64,000 nt of DNA, from NCBI GenBank assembly GCA_037952775.1, contig JBANAY010000003.1, positions 20,646,001 to 20,710,000 of the forward strand. Reading direction: 5' to 3'. This DNA is from Clonostachys chloroleuca (taxonomy: Eukaryota > Ascomycota > Sordariomycetes > Hypocreales > Bionectriaceae). Under the pieces are notes generated by a model. It worked only from the letters and a program-made list of their open reading frames with translations, was not told where the DNA came from and searched no databases. A program made the translations under genes and the position numbers. Below, one piece after another: positions 1 to 11,544 of this stretch (positions within the stretch are counted from its first letter, which is position 1; every line of letters begins with the position of its first letter).

Positions 1-1398
1 GGGAAATAAAACATTTTAATGCGAATAGCTTCCATGTCTACTCTAGAAGGTGTTGGTGTTATTTTGGTATACATGCCGATGGCCTCTTATCAATCTTTAT
101 GTCACCTAGGTAGGTGGTGGGCAAGGTTTCAACAGATACGGAGTACGGACCCCTGGTTTCGCATCCGAGGTGGACTCGTCTTCCCGCTACCAATTACGCG
201 TTTCGGGACGAGGAAAAAGTTTCAGATCCAGAACGACATCACCAGAGAATGGGTTTCAATGGTCAGTTGGCTCTCCTCCGTGAAACTCGGTGTGTACGGA
301 GATTGATGGAAACAACACCTGGCTCTAGACCAATGCAGGAACCAAATTAACCGTCTTGGCCAGAGAGCAAGGGTTAAACTGCGAGCTGGGGCGCGTCTGT
401 AGGGATGGAAATTTGGGTTTATTTGTCGACTGCAAACGTGCATCAATGGACTGATCAATAGCACACGATATGCTCGTCTGCAGGTGCCCTATCAAAGCTC
501 TAGCACATGTCAGAGGGATGTGGGCCAGCCAATAGATCCGGGAGCGGCCAGTTGAGCTCTACTTTGGGTGTACCACCCTTGGAGCCGTCCCGTGTAGCTG
601 GCTCACGGTACTGAGGATGTAGCTGTGAGCTAGCGCACAGCTAGAACAGGGAGTAGCAGGTACGGCTTCACAGAGAGCTTGATGTGTCCTTTCAGAAGGC
701 ATTGGCAGCGAGCTGTCGATATCCTCAGCCTGGAGTTTTCTTCTTCTTTTGCTGGGTTTTGCGCTGCATGGTACCGGTGAGAGATGTAGATCACTCGGTA
801 ATTGCCTGACGCCGTTGACCGCAGTTGCATTACGGCTCCGGCCGTTGTGCTCGTCTGGTCTGCGAGAGCTACAGGACTCGCCGGGTGCGGATACACCCTC
901 GAGGTACCGCCAGTCCCTTAACACGCCCCCTGTCTCTCCACACACGAGCTCGTCAGCCCGTTTGTCTAGCGCCCTTCCCACCAGACCCAAGCACTGGCAG
1001 CCGGTTCACCACCGCTATTCTCCCAGGTACCCCCTTTATTGCATTGTGCCCGCCTTGCCAGGCTGTCCATCAATTCCATTTCCATCTCAGCTCTTCAACC
1101 TCGTGTTTGGAGGACACACCCGTTTGCGCACGCATCATTATCTGGTAGCGCGGGTTCCTTCTTCTTTTCTTCTTCTCTTCTTGTCCCATAGCCCAGTCCG
1201 GTCTTCACGGACGCTTCCTTCGAAGCCCTCCCAATCCCCGACTATTCTTTTCTTTCTTCGCCCTTTGTACGCTCCTTGAATCGAACTACGACATATCTGT
1301 CATTTCTACCTCCACCTCCACCCATCACCTGTAATACCAACGAATCCGTCTCCCTAATACCCTCGTGCATTGGCCTGCCCTCGATAGCGACATACAGC
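1..1398. other. Gene-free upstream region of PMT1
   Basis: No coding region is supported on either strand; the short open frames have no family resemblance and overlap each other. The right part looks like a fungal promoter and 5' leader, with pyrimidine-rich tracts at about 1155-1184 and 1241-1262 leading to the start codon at 1399. Confidence 0.6.
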
Positions 1399-4300
1399 AT
1401 GGGCAAGTCCAACGGCGCCCGGGGCAGAAGTCCCCAGCCGCCTTCCGAGAAACAGCAGCAACCTGCTGTCGCCGCGCACCTCCAGCCTGCGCTCGCCGTT
1501 CCTGGAGCCCCCAAGGCCCGATCCAAGTCGCGATCCAAGTCGCGATCCAAGTCGAGGTCCAAGAACAAGAAGAAGGCGGCCAATACTATCAGCACCTCCT
1601 ACAAGTCTGACGGTGTCAAGGACAACGATGTCTTCCTCTTGCCCGTGTCTGACTACGTGGTAGCTCTGGGTATCACTGTTCTTGCTACCTTGGTTCGCAC
1701 ATGGAAAATCTACATGCCCACCAGTGTCGTCTTCGACGAGGTCCAGTGAGTTGTCCTCCAAATTACGCACCCCTATCCTAAGCTTGGAACTGACCCCTTA
1801 TTTCCAATTGCAGTTTCGGTGGTTTCGCCTCCAAATACATCAAGGGCAAATTCTTTATGGATGTCCACCCCCTCTCGCTAAGATGCTCATCGCCCTGACT
1901 GGCTGGCTTGCTGGATTCGACGGCTCGTTCGACTTCAAGGAGATTGGCAAGGACTATATCGAACCCAATGTCCCTTACGTGGCTATGCGCATGTTCCCTG
2001 CCATCTGCGGCATTCTGCTCGCCCCCATCATGTTTTTGACCCTCAAGACCGTTGGTTGCCGAACTGTGACAGCTCTCTTGGGCTCTAGCTTTATTATCTT
2101 TGGTATGCTTCTGTCAATGCGCCTCCTTCTTGTGTGTTTCCTTTTGCTAACAGAGTCTGTTTAGAGAACGGCCTCCTTACCCAAGCTCGCTTGATCCTCC
2201 TCGACTCTCCTCTGGTTTTCGCTACCGGCTATACTGCTCTCGCCTTCAACGCTTTCACCAACCAACATGAACTTGGTCCCAGCAAGGCCTTCTCGCCCAG
2301 CTGGTGGTTCTGGCTGATCAACACTGGTCTCGGTCTCGGTATTACTGCCAGCATCAAATGGGTTGGGCTTTTCACTATTGCCTGGGTTGGACTCCTGACC
2401 ATCCTCCAGCTCTGGATTCTCCTCGGTGATGTCCAGAATGTCTCCATGGTAGGAGCTGCTGCGAACCATTCTTCGAAGGCTTCTGATTGCTAATTGAATC
2501 TATAGCGTCTGTGGACCAAGCACCTCATGGCTCGCGTCTTCTCCTTGATCATTGTTCCCCTTACCTTCTACATGGCCATGTTTGCCATCCACTTCCTCTG
2601 CCTGGTCAACCCTGGCGAGGGTGACGGTTTCATGAGCTCCGAGTTCCAGTCTACGCTCAACAGCAAGGGAATGGCCAGCGTTCCCGCAGATGTTGTGATG
2701 GGCAGCAAGGTCAGCATTCGTCACGTTAACACCCAGGGTGGCTACCTTCACTCCCACCCTCTGATGTACCCCACCGGTAGCAAGCAGCAGCAGATTACCT
2801 TGTATCCTCACAAGGATGAGAATAACCTGTGGTTCCTTGAGAATCAGACTCAGCCATTGGGCGCGGATGGCCAGCCCATCAACGGTACCAACGCCTGGGA
2901 TCTCCTCCCTGAGCCCAGTTACATCACCGATGGGGCTGTTCTTCGACTGTACCATGTCAATACCCACCGCCGCCTTCACTCCCACGATGTCCGACCCCCT
3001 GTCACCGAGGCTGATTGGCAAAATGAGGTATCTGCTTATGGTTACGAGGGTTTTGAAGGTGACGCCAATGACTTCTTCCGAGTTGAGATTGTGAAGAAGC
3101 AGTCGAAGAGTGGTGCCGCCCAGCAACGTCTTCGCACCATCGAAACCAAGTTCCGGCTTGTTCATGTCATGACCGGTTGCGTTCTCTTTTCTCATAAGGT
3201 GAAGTTGCCCGACTGGGCGTCTGAACAACAAGAGGTAACTTGCGCTCGTGGTGGCTCTATCCCGAACAGTGTTTGGTACATCGAGAGCAATGAGAGCCCT
3301 CATTTGGGCGCCGATGCTGAGAGGGTCAACTACAACAAGCCCGGTTTCTTCAGCAAGTTTGCCGAGATTCATGCAGTGATGTGGAGGACAAATGCTGGCC
3401 TTACGGATTCCCACGCCTGGGACTCTCGCCCCGAGTCGTGGCCCATCCTCCGCCGTGGTATCAACTTCTGGGGTCGAAACAACACTCAGGTCTATCTCCT
3501 TGGTAACCCCATCATCTGGTGGTCGTCATCCATCTCTATTGTCGTTTGGGTCATCTTCAAGGTCATTGCTGTTATCCGATGGCAGCGCAGCTGTGGCGAT
3601 TACTCCAATGCCACTTTCAAGCGCTTCGACTACGAAATCGGCACTTCGGTTTTGGGCTGGGCTCTGCACTACTTCCCGTTCTACCTGATGAAGCGTCAAC
3701 TTTTCCTTCACCATTACTTCCCTGCTCTTTACTTTGCGATCATTGCTCTTTGCCAAGTCATTGATTTTGCCACCTTCCGAATCCCTGCCTCTCATGGCCA
3801 TGCTTCTTCTGGTGTTATCTTCAACCGAATCACGGCTGTTGTTTTCTTAGTTCTCTCTGGGGCCGCTTTCTCGCTTCTCTCCCCCTAGCCTACGGTGGCC
3901 CCTGGACCAAGGCCCAGTGCAACCGCGTCAAGCTCTTCCCTACTTGGGATTTCGACTGCAAGAACTTCCATGACTCTGTAAGTGCCCCCCTACTGCCGAA
4001 CGACGAGCTCAGGAACATTCTGACTAACTATAATCAGCTTGACCAGTACACCTACCTCACTGTCGAGGCAGGAACAAACCCAACGCCCACCCCCTCCGTG
4101 GCGGACGCAGTTGTTCCTGAAAATGATGCCCAGAAGCCTTTGGGTGACGCTCCCGAGGCCAAAGCACCCGAGGTCAAGGCACCGGAGGCAAAGGCACCTG
4201 TAGAGGAGGTCAAGGTTGTCGCTGCCGAGGAGCAGGTCGTTGAGTATCGTGACCAGAACGGCAACCTACTTAATGAGGAGCAGGTCAAGTCTCTTAGGGA

Positions 4301-4604
4301 ACAGTCGGCCGAATTCTCAACCAAGCTTGAGACTGAGACTCAGGTTGCCGAGGACATCGCGAAAGAGCAGCCACAATCCGTTGAGAGCGAGCCTCCCGTT
4401 GTTGCTCCCCCACATCCCGATGTGGAAGGCCTCAACAGCGAGACCGTCAAGAACGACGAGAAGGTTGAGATTCCCCAGGACGCTGCGGCCAGCCGCGATG
4501 GCGAAAAGGAGGCTGAGCAGAAGCAAGCTAAGCCTGCCAGCGAGGACAGGAAGCCACTCTCAACCAAGAGCTATGAGCCAGAGTCATCTCGTTCGACTCA
4601 ATGA
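1399..4604 (+). CDS. pmt1: Dolichyl-phosphate-mannose:protein O-mannosyltransferase, PMT1 subfamily (two frame breaks)
   Basis: ER multi-pass enzyme that transfers mannose from dolichyl-phosphate-mannose to Ser/Thr of secretory proteins. Exons read 1399-1745, 1814-2102, 2165-2448, 2506-3977 and 4038-4604. The catalytic loop has the FDEVHFGG motif (Asp113-Glu114, split by intron 1) followed by MDVHPPLAKML. A MIR region (IRHVNTQGGYLHSHP, RLHSHDVRPP) and C-terminal membrane segments follow. About 986 aa if repaired, longer than yeast Pmt1 (about 817) because of an acidic KAPEAKAPE-rich cytosolic tail carrying YRDQNGNLLNEEQV, which I associate with filamentous-fungal Pmt1. The reading frame breaks twice: in exon 2 at the C5 run 1868-1872 (inside HPPL), and in exon 4 at the C5 run 3881-3885, where a TAG truncates just before AYGGPW. 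One added base at each site restores the family sequence. The N-terminus has a basic RSKSRSKS repeat. PMT1 rather than PMT2 type is inferred from VFDEVHFGGFASKYI as opposed to the Pmt2-type HFGKFGSYYL. Confidence 0.92.
1519..1554 (+). repeat. 12-bp tandem repeat encoding Arg-Ser-Lys-Ser
   Basis: Three perfect copies of CGATCCAAGTCG, plus a degenerate partial copy, lie in the first exon of the O-mannosyltransferase. They encode the basic RSKS repeat in the cytosolic N-terminus. Confidence 0.9.
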
Positions 4605-5812
4605 TTCTACCCCTACACCCATCAAACCTACCTTTATTCAATCCTTCGCGAAATCTCCTGTATTATTCTTTTCCTTATCTCTCATAAACAGCAGCAAAAC
4701 TCTCTCTAATCTGTGGGGCAACGTCCCCCTCCTTACAATGACGGATGATGTATCGGAAAAGGGAAAACTTGGGCTGGCATCTTTCCTATAAAAACAAACC
4801 ATTTTACTCAAGTTACGGAGAGAACAGGGGGAGGAGGGTAGAAATAGTGGAAGTGACATGAATAGGTGCCTGGTTCTCTCTGGGTGTGAAAGATTTATGT
4901 CCCAAGCACCCAGGCGGTGATCTCTATTTTATTTTTTAAAACACTCTTGAAAGATGAAATGAAATGAGAAAAAAAAAAAAAAAAATTCTCGTCAAATCTC
5001 GTGAAGCTAATGTTAATGTCGAATTTGGCTGTCGATCAGACCTCGTCGGCACGTATGCCCTCAGCCGCCCAGTCGGAGATTTGCTATGTGCCCCTCATCG
5101 GCTGGGGCAATGTCTAGGACAACCACTTTATCCTGCAGCGTAGACGATGAAGATGTCTCGGCCGATCGCAGTCCTATGCTCCGAGGGATCAGAATGTCCC
5201 CGAGTTGGTCTTCAGCAGTCATTTGGATGGACCAATGGCAAGATACGTAGTGGGTATGCAAGATGTGATTCTTCATGTCTTTCCCTGGATTATTATCGTC
5301 ATGTCTATCTATTAATGCCCAACGGCGTTAATTGGTCTAGCACCCTTCCCGCTTTTTGTATTTCGTGTGGTGTTCATGGCCCCCCTAATGCTGTAGTCCC
5401 CCATTCGCCGCGGACCTTTGAGAGAAGAATAAAGGGAAAAAAGGTCTCGTCCAAAGATAAGATAGGTAGGAAAGTAGGAAACCGGAAACCCCACGCTCTA
5501 TAGACAGTCTTCATGGTAGTGATAACGAGGAGAAAAAGAAAATGGCGGAAATAACTGAGCCCCAATGCGCCGTGACCCGAGAAGAAACACCGTAAACTGG
5601 AAAAAGGGCTCCCACCAGCAACTTGACCAACACCCATAAGAACGCCGTTGCGCAAGGTACGCACACCCAAGCAAGACAAAAGAGATACTCGGACTGTAAG
5701 AAAGGAGGAATAGGTTGTTGTCTCCAAAAAGACCCACCCGTGGTGATTAAAAACAAGTAGTGGTGGTACATGTAATGAAATTGATGGTGAACGCCCGCTC
5801 GCTGAGGTAGAT
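4605..5812. other. Convergent intergenic region
   Basis: Holds the 3' ends of two converging genes (PMT1 and the Sec2 homologue). A run of 17 A lies at 4969-4985. No coding potential is supported. Confidence 0.6.
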
Positions 5813-7884
5813 TTACTCCTTAGCTATTTGCTCAGGGGGAGTCTGCGGGACCTTGACCTTCTCGGCAACTTCGGTTTCGTCACCGATATGCGTTTCGTCC
5901 TTTGGTGGAGGTGGTGGTGGCTCGCTGGCGGAATCAACCTCCTCCACTGATTCGACTGATTCGATCTTGGTGGTAGGAATATCTATAGAGTCCACGGGTT
6001 CTGGTAGAACGGCGACGGCATCCTCAAATTTGGCAGAGTCCGGGATTCCTCGACAGATTCTCTGGCCATTCCATCCGCTTCATCAAAAGCCTTCTCTGTT
6101 TTGAGCTGGTCCATACTTGGCCGGGGGCTCTTGTCCCCGTAAATGGTACCGTGCGATGTGCAGGGGATAACACCTCCGCCAAGACGGGCCCAGAACATTT
6201 GCTCCCGCAGCCTGACGCTCTCCTCCCACGCAGACTTCTCCTGGTCGTCGTCCTCGGCCTTCCAGTGCCCGTCTTTGACCATGCGTAGAAAGCTGAGAAA
6301 GTCGCAAGTGGATCGGACACGGTTCAAGCAGTACTTGCACAAGGGGTATCTCTGAGCCGAACCCTGCTCGCTGGTGCGGAACCGGTGATTTCTTAGATAG
6401 AGAGGATCCTTCCTTGACTCGCCACATAATGAGCAAGGGTTTAGATGTGGCTTAGAAATGCTCATGATGAACGAGTTGCCAGCATGTGTAGTAACAGGCT
6501 CAACCACCAATGATCCGTCTGTCATCGCACTCATCACGGAACGACGAGCTAACCATGATAGCCCAGGAGCGACATCGAGACGAAGCGTAGGCTCAATATC
6601 CTCAGTGAGAACACGCTTGAAGAACCTCGTATCGCGGATATGGGGGATGGGGGTTGGTGATGCTTGGAGGGAGCTTGAACCACTTGGAGAATGAGGAGCG
6701 CTGCTGTTGCCGCCAGACGCGGCATTTCCAAGTGAGGTTGTTGAGCCGTTCGATAGATGGACGCTGGAAGTTGAGCCTCCAAGGCCAAGCGATGGCAGGC
6801 TGAGTCCTGCGAGAGACCCCGAGGACGACCTCACACTCCCCCCCGTGTGGATTTTTGAGATCTTGGTAAGGTTCACAAAGTCGTCGTATGTATTGATGTC
6901 GAATCGGAGAACTGGTTGGATGAGATGAGGGAAGCTCGTTGGCGGTGCTGGGGCCACGGCCTCGGCGCCGCCCTGCGTTGGCGTAGGTGAGCTGAAACGC
7001 TCATCATCTCGGAACTCGAGTCTGGCGACGCCAGGCGATGACGGGGCTGTGTTGTTGGTGTAGTCGTCTTGCTCGGACGTGATGGTTTCCATGACTTGTT
7101 TCAGCTCCGAGAGTTGCTCCTGTTGCGACTTTAGCAGACTCTCAGAATCGGCGAGCTGGGCCTTGAGCTGGTCGTTCTTGCGCTGGATAATATCATGCTC
7201 AGCCTGGGCCTCCTCCTTGGCACGGATCACCATCTTGTTGGCTTCTTCGAAGAGCGCAGCTGTGAGGTTTTCCAGCTCCTGCTCGATCAGCTTCTTGGCC
7301 TTTTCTACCTCTAGTCGTTTGGCCTTCTCCTCGGCAACCTGGGCTTGCCACGTCTTCTTCTCAACCTCAACGGCGCTTTTCCGAACCCAAACGTCACCAG
7401 AGAGGATTTCACGTTGAGAGGCATTCTGCGCCTCTAATTCCGCTATGCGATCATTGGCTGTCTCGAGCTCGTGGCGTGTGGCACTAAGGGTGTCGTCGAG
7501 GATCGTCTGGTGATTAATGGCGTTGATGAGCTTTGTACTTAAAGCAGCTACCTCATCAGTAAGGTCCGGATGTTGAGAGCTGCCTGTTGATCCATGACGC
7601 GCCGGGGTCATCGATCGGCTTCGGGGATCCGGGAGAGTGCTCAACTCATCGTTATAGGAATCACTGTTGACGTTCGAAAGCGATGATGCAGAGAACTGAT
7701 GCTCCAAGTGCGATTTAGGTTTCGGTGAGGTGAGCGACTTGGGAGATGCCGGCGGCGAGGCAGAGCCGGCGGTTATTGCCGATGTGGTCATGGATGAATG
7801 TGATCTGAAGTGGCCAAGAGGCCGAGGACTGTGGCTCCAGTTGGCGACGTGCACGAAGCTGGGCAGGATGTTAGCGGTGGCCAT
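5813..7884 (-). CDS. sec2: Sec2-type Rab GTPase guanine nucleotide exchange factor (one frame break)
   Basis: Rab exchange factor that activates the Sec4-class GTPase on post-Golgi secretory vesicles for polarised exocytosis. About 690 aa with the start at 7884 (good CCATGG context); starts at 7980 or 7791 are also in frame. A Ser/Pro-rich N-terminus precedes a long Sec2 coiled coil (roughly residues 110-280, with LIEQELENLTAALFEEANKM and AQLADSESLLKSQQEQL). A Ser/Gly-rich linker follows, then a conserved C-terminal module: NPCSLCGES, PLCKYCLNRVRSTCDFLSFL and WARLGGG. The frame breaks near 6037-6044 (GTCCGGG on the + strand). Read as is, it ends in a short nonsense tail at 5983. One extra base joins it to an acidic, proline-rich tail (PPPPPPKDE) ending at 5813. 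The enzyme call is strong; the exact N-terminus is not settled. Confidence 0.85.
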
Positions 7885-10800
7885 GGCTAGGATGGAAGCC
7901 GAGAGGAAGGAAGAAACAAGAAAGGGTGCATGGCGCGAAGAAAAGTAAAGAGGCAAAAACAGCATTCCAGCCGAAGTCAAATACTACATTTGCGGGTAGT
8001 AGTTCTCTTTAGACTTTGGCTAGCTCAAGGGGGGTGAAGATACGAGAGGGTGAGACAAGGTATGGGGTTATTGAGTAGCGGTGGAGAGCTAAAGCAATAC
8101 GGAGCAGGGAAGGGGGAAAGTAGGTGACGGAAGGACTGAGCAATAGTAAGACAGTCTCAAACAGCGAGGAGCCAGACGTACGAGTCCATGTTAGAGACGG
8201 CAGCCGGCACGGGGAGTGCAACGGTGCGAGCCGGAGCAGAATAAGGATGCCCAGACCAAGTAGGTAGATGCGACTAGACTGGCTATTGAGATGATGTAGA
8301 ATCTAGAAGGGCTCGGAGGGAAGGTCTGTAAGGGTCTGCGGGTTTCGAAGGCAATTGGCGAATAGTAGCTCGGATCGATCGAGGTGAAAGCGAGGCGAAG
8401 CGAAAGGAAGAGACGAAAGACCAAAGCAACGGTGTCGAATCAAAGACCACCTGCCCAAGCGACGAAGAGCAGGACAGCGGGTAAATCAGAACTGCTGCCT
8501 CTCACCGCGGCTTAGTCGGCATGACTTTCGGGGGCCGTGGCGGAGAGATTAAGAGGGCGGATTACGAGGTGGATAGTAGATACTCGTCGTAGATATACGG
8601 GAGGGAACCGAAATCGACGCCCGATTCGATTGGTGGCGGGTTCGAGTGGTCCGTGTGCTGCTGGCTGTCGCGGAAGGGAATCGCAGGTATAATCTCGCTT
8701 GTTGGCTCTGGAGGAGCTGCGAGGATTCTGGAAGCACCGGTTGCGAGTGCTGGCGAGGAGGAGCGGCAGGTTTGGGGAGGAGGGGAGCGAGAGAGACGAG
8801 CCCGTGGGTGTGGGTGAGGGATTGAATTGATGTGAGTGAAAGCCAGGTTTGGGGTGACGATGGATGATTCGATGACATGGGGGCATACCGACCTACGACC
8901 TCGCGATTGGGGCTGAGCAGCGCTGATGGCATGTACCAGCGGGTACCCCACTAGCTGGCAGACCTTTCCCTACCGCAATCCAATGGTGCCGAACATACAG
9001 TGGCTTGAGTGGGTGCAGGGCCTTATCCAATGGATCCGTGGCCATTATCGCTATCGCCCTGTGGAGAAGCCAGTTATAGCCGATGGGGACGGACAAGCGC
9101 TGCAAGGGGCCCTTGTTGCTCGTCATCAAGGACAGAGAGAACAATCCATTGATTCTGAGAGCGCTACGCATGCATCACACACGCATCGTACCTAACTCAT
9201 TGTCAGGAGTCGGACCCCGCCGCCAGCCACCGACGCGGCATCGACACGCGCAAGCCCCATCCCATCCATTGATAACAGCTCCGGCTCCTGAGTTGGTCAG
9301 GTCCAGGAACGATGTCGGTCAGGAGGTAATTACCGCCGCGGGACGAGCAGCTTCTCGTCTCGTCTCGGGTCATGGCAGTGCGCCGCATCAGCAGCTGTAA
9401 GTCGCTGCAAGGGGGCGCCGGATACGAATACTACTGTGCTGTGCAGTCTCGACCCCGGAATCCTCGTCCCTCCATCCATCCCCCTTCTTTTCCCTCAGGC
9501 TCGCTCGCAGCACAGACCGCATCAGACAAGATTCAGATGCCAGTCCAGCCCAGCCCAGCCCGACATGGACCTTTCCCCCTCTCCGGTACGACGCTAGAGA
9601 TGCTTTAGCACCGCAGCGCATCACCTCGCATGGCATCGCATTGAGATCGAGCAGCGGAAACTAGCCTCGGCCGATCGCATTGATCAAGTTCTCGACTCGC
9701 CTTGGACTCGAGCTCTTAGACTAAACCTTACTCGACCAAGGTTTTTACTTCTTTCTGCCGAACCACTGCTCTAGCCCAGGTCAGGCACCAGCACCAAGGT
9801 TCAGGCACAGGCACAGCGCAGATGCACAACGCAATTGTCAGCAAGCCCATTCTCAGCTCTTCAGGTACCGCGCAAATAAACCATCCACTAGCACTTGCCC
9901 AAGCCAGGTACCACCCAGGCCCTGGCAGCCACTAGCCTCTGCCGCTAGGAGGGTGACAGTGCAGCAGCCTCAGCGCTAAGATGATCGACTGATGCTTACC
10001 TACCTCTTACCTGGCCGTCTCATTCCCCTCTCATTCATCTCATCAATCTCTACCTGCGTAATACAGTCTTGTTATTTGCAGCCGTGTTTCAGCCAAAACA
10101 CCGCGTCAAGCTATTATAAGCAGCCGCCTGCGATGGGAAAGCACCCGACACCCAACATCTCCCCGTATCACCCTCCCATGCATGTGACACACAGCCCGTC
10201 ACCAACTTACATAGTCTCGGATCTGGCTGCTCCTTTGTGACTGGAATGAATGCTCGCCTATCATGATTGGGATACGGCCCGGGCCCCCATCCCACCCCAA
10301 AGCAGGGTAGGATTCTCGGCTCTTTTGCCATCAGGGTTTTCCACCCTTCCCTGCTCCATCACACTGTACAGATGTGTGACGGCGGCAATCGAACTGCACC
10401 TGTGCCGTATTAACCCCTCTCCTCTTCTCCTGTGACGCAATCTGAGAAGACACTGTCTTGGAAGCCTGCCGAGCCGTGGCAGAACGAACGCCCGTCTCAA
10501 CCGTCTGGTACCGGATCAAGGTGGGGTTTTGACATCACGGACGGGGGCCAGCCTGGTCCTCGTGCACGATTGTGAATTATTTTTGTGACAACTTGAGACA
10601 TGCCCTTCCTTGACTGTTGTGCTGTCGGAAGTAAAGCACGGACCGAGGCTTACTACTCATTTGAGACCCTTCAAAACGCACAGTTTGGAACAAGTTCCTA
10701 ATAATAAACCAGGTGAAATCATCACTCCTGCCCAAGACAGGAGAATAATGATGAACCCAATTGGTCTCATCGTCCGCTGTGTACAGGAGATATGCAAGCC

Positions 10801-11544
10801 GTCACAATAGTTCCAATATAGCGATCAATACTCTGCCTAATTTATGTACTCTTGATGCCAATCATGACCTCACTGCTTGCAATGCATGTATGCATGTATA
10901 CGAAGAATATGTGAAAACACGCGCGAGTCGCTATATTTTTGCCAGCTTCAAGCAGCCATTCAGCCGATCAAGCGTCCTGCCGCCGCCAAATAACCAAGGG
11001 AACAGAGAGACTCCAAACGGAAAATCGTTTTCCAACAAGGGATAGAGGCATTATTCCGCTCATCATGAACGCAAACCAAAGACATGTAGATAATGTACAA
11101 AAGAGAAGATGGGATATAAAATAAAGAAGCAACGACACTTCTTCTATGCCGCGCTCTTCCCCGCCCACGTACTCCAGGTGTAAGGCGTATAGATATAGTA
11201 AGGCTATGGATTAGAAACATGATGTACCCTCAACAAAGGGAATAAAAGGAAATTCAAGAGATGCAAGATAAGAAATAGACGGTATATACCTCTTTTGAGA
11301 GATTCGAAATTCGACAAAGAATAGACCAGACAGATAGGCTAGAAAATTTCCAAAAGTGAGATCCAAAAAAAATAAAAAATAAAAGATATATTCCAAGGAA
11401 TATTGTTTTTCAAACGCTCGCGCTTCGCAGAACACTAGGAGCCCAGAGGTTGGGCAGTTTAAATTTTCCCTTCCTCATCCCCTTATCGCGAAACGAAATC
11501 AAAATGATGAATAATGAAGTTAGACATTAATCGTGCGTCGGCAA
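7885..11544. other. 3.7 kb gene-free region upstream of the Sec2 homologue
   Basis: The longest gap in the window. Only short, overlapping, low-complexity open frames occur on both strands and none resembles a known protein or has convincing splice structure. The left part is presumably promoter and leader of the Sec2 gene. The right end (about 10950-11540) is A/T-richer and is probably the 3' flank of the next gene, whose stop is at 11545. No tRNA or rRNA signature was seen. Confidence 0.5.

Noticed and set aside
749..1279. 176-codon plus-strand open frame before PMT1
   Set aside because: Overlaps the pyrimidine-rich leader; Ser/Pro/Leu/Arg composition is explained by CT-rich DNA, no homology recognised.
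2500..3414. 304-codon minus-strand open frame opposite PMT1
   Set aside because: Antisense of the strongly conserved MIR-domain exon; no independent signals.
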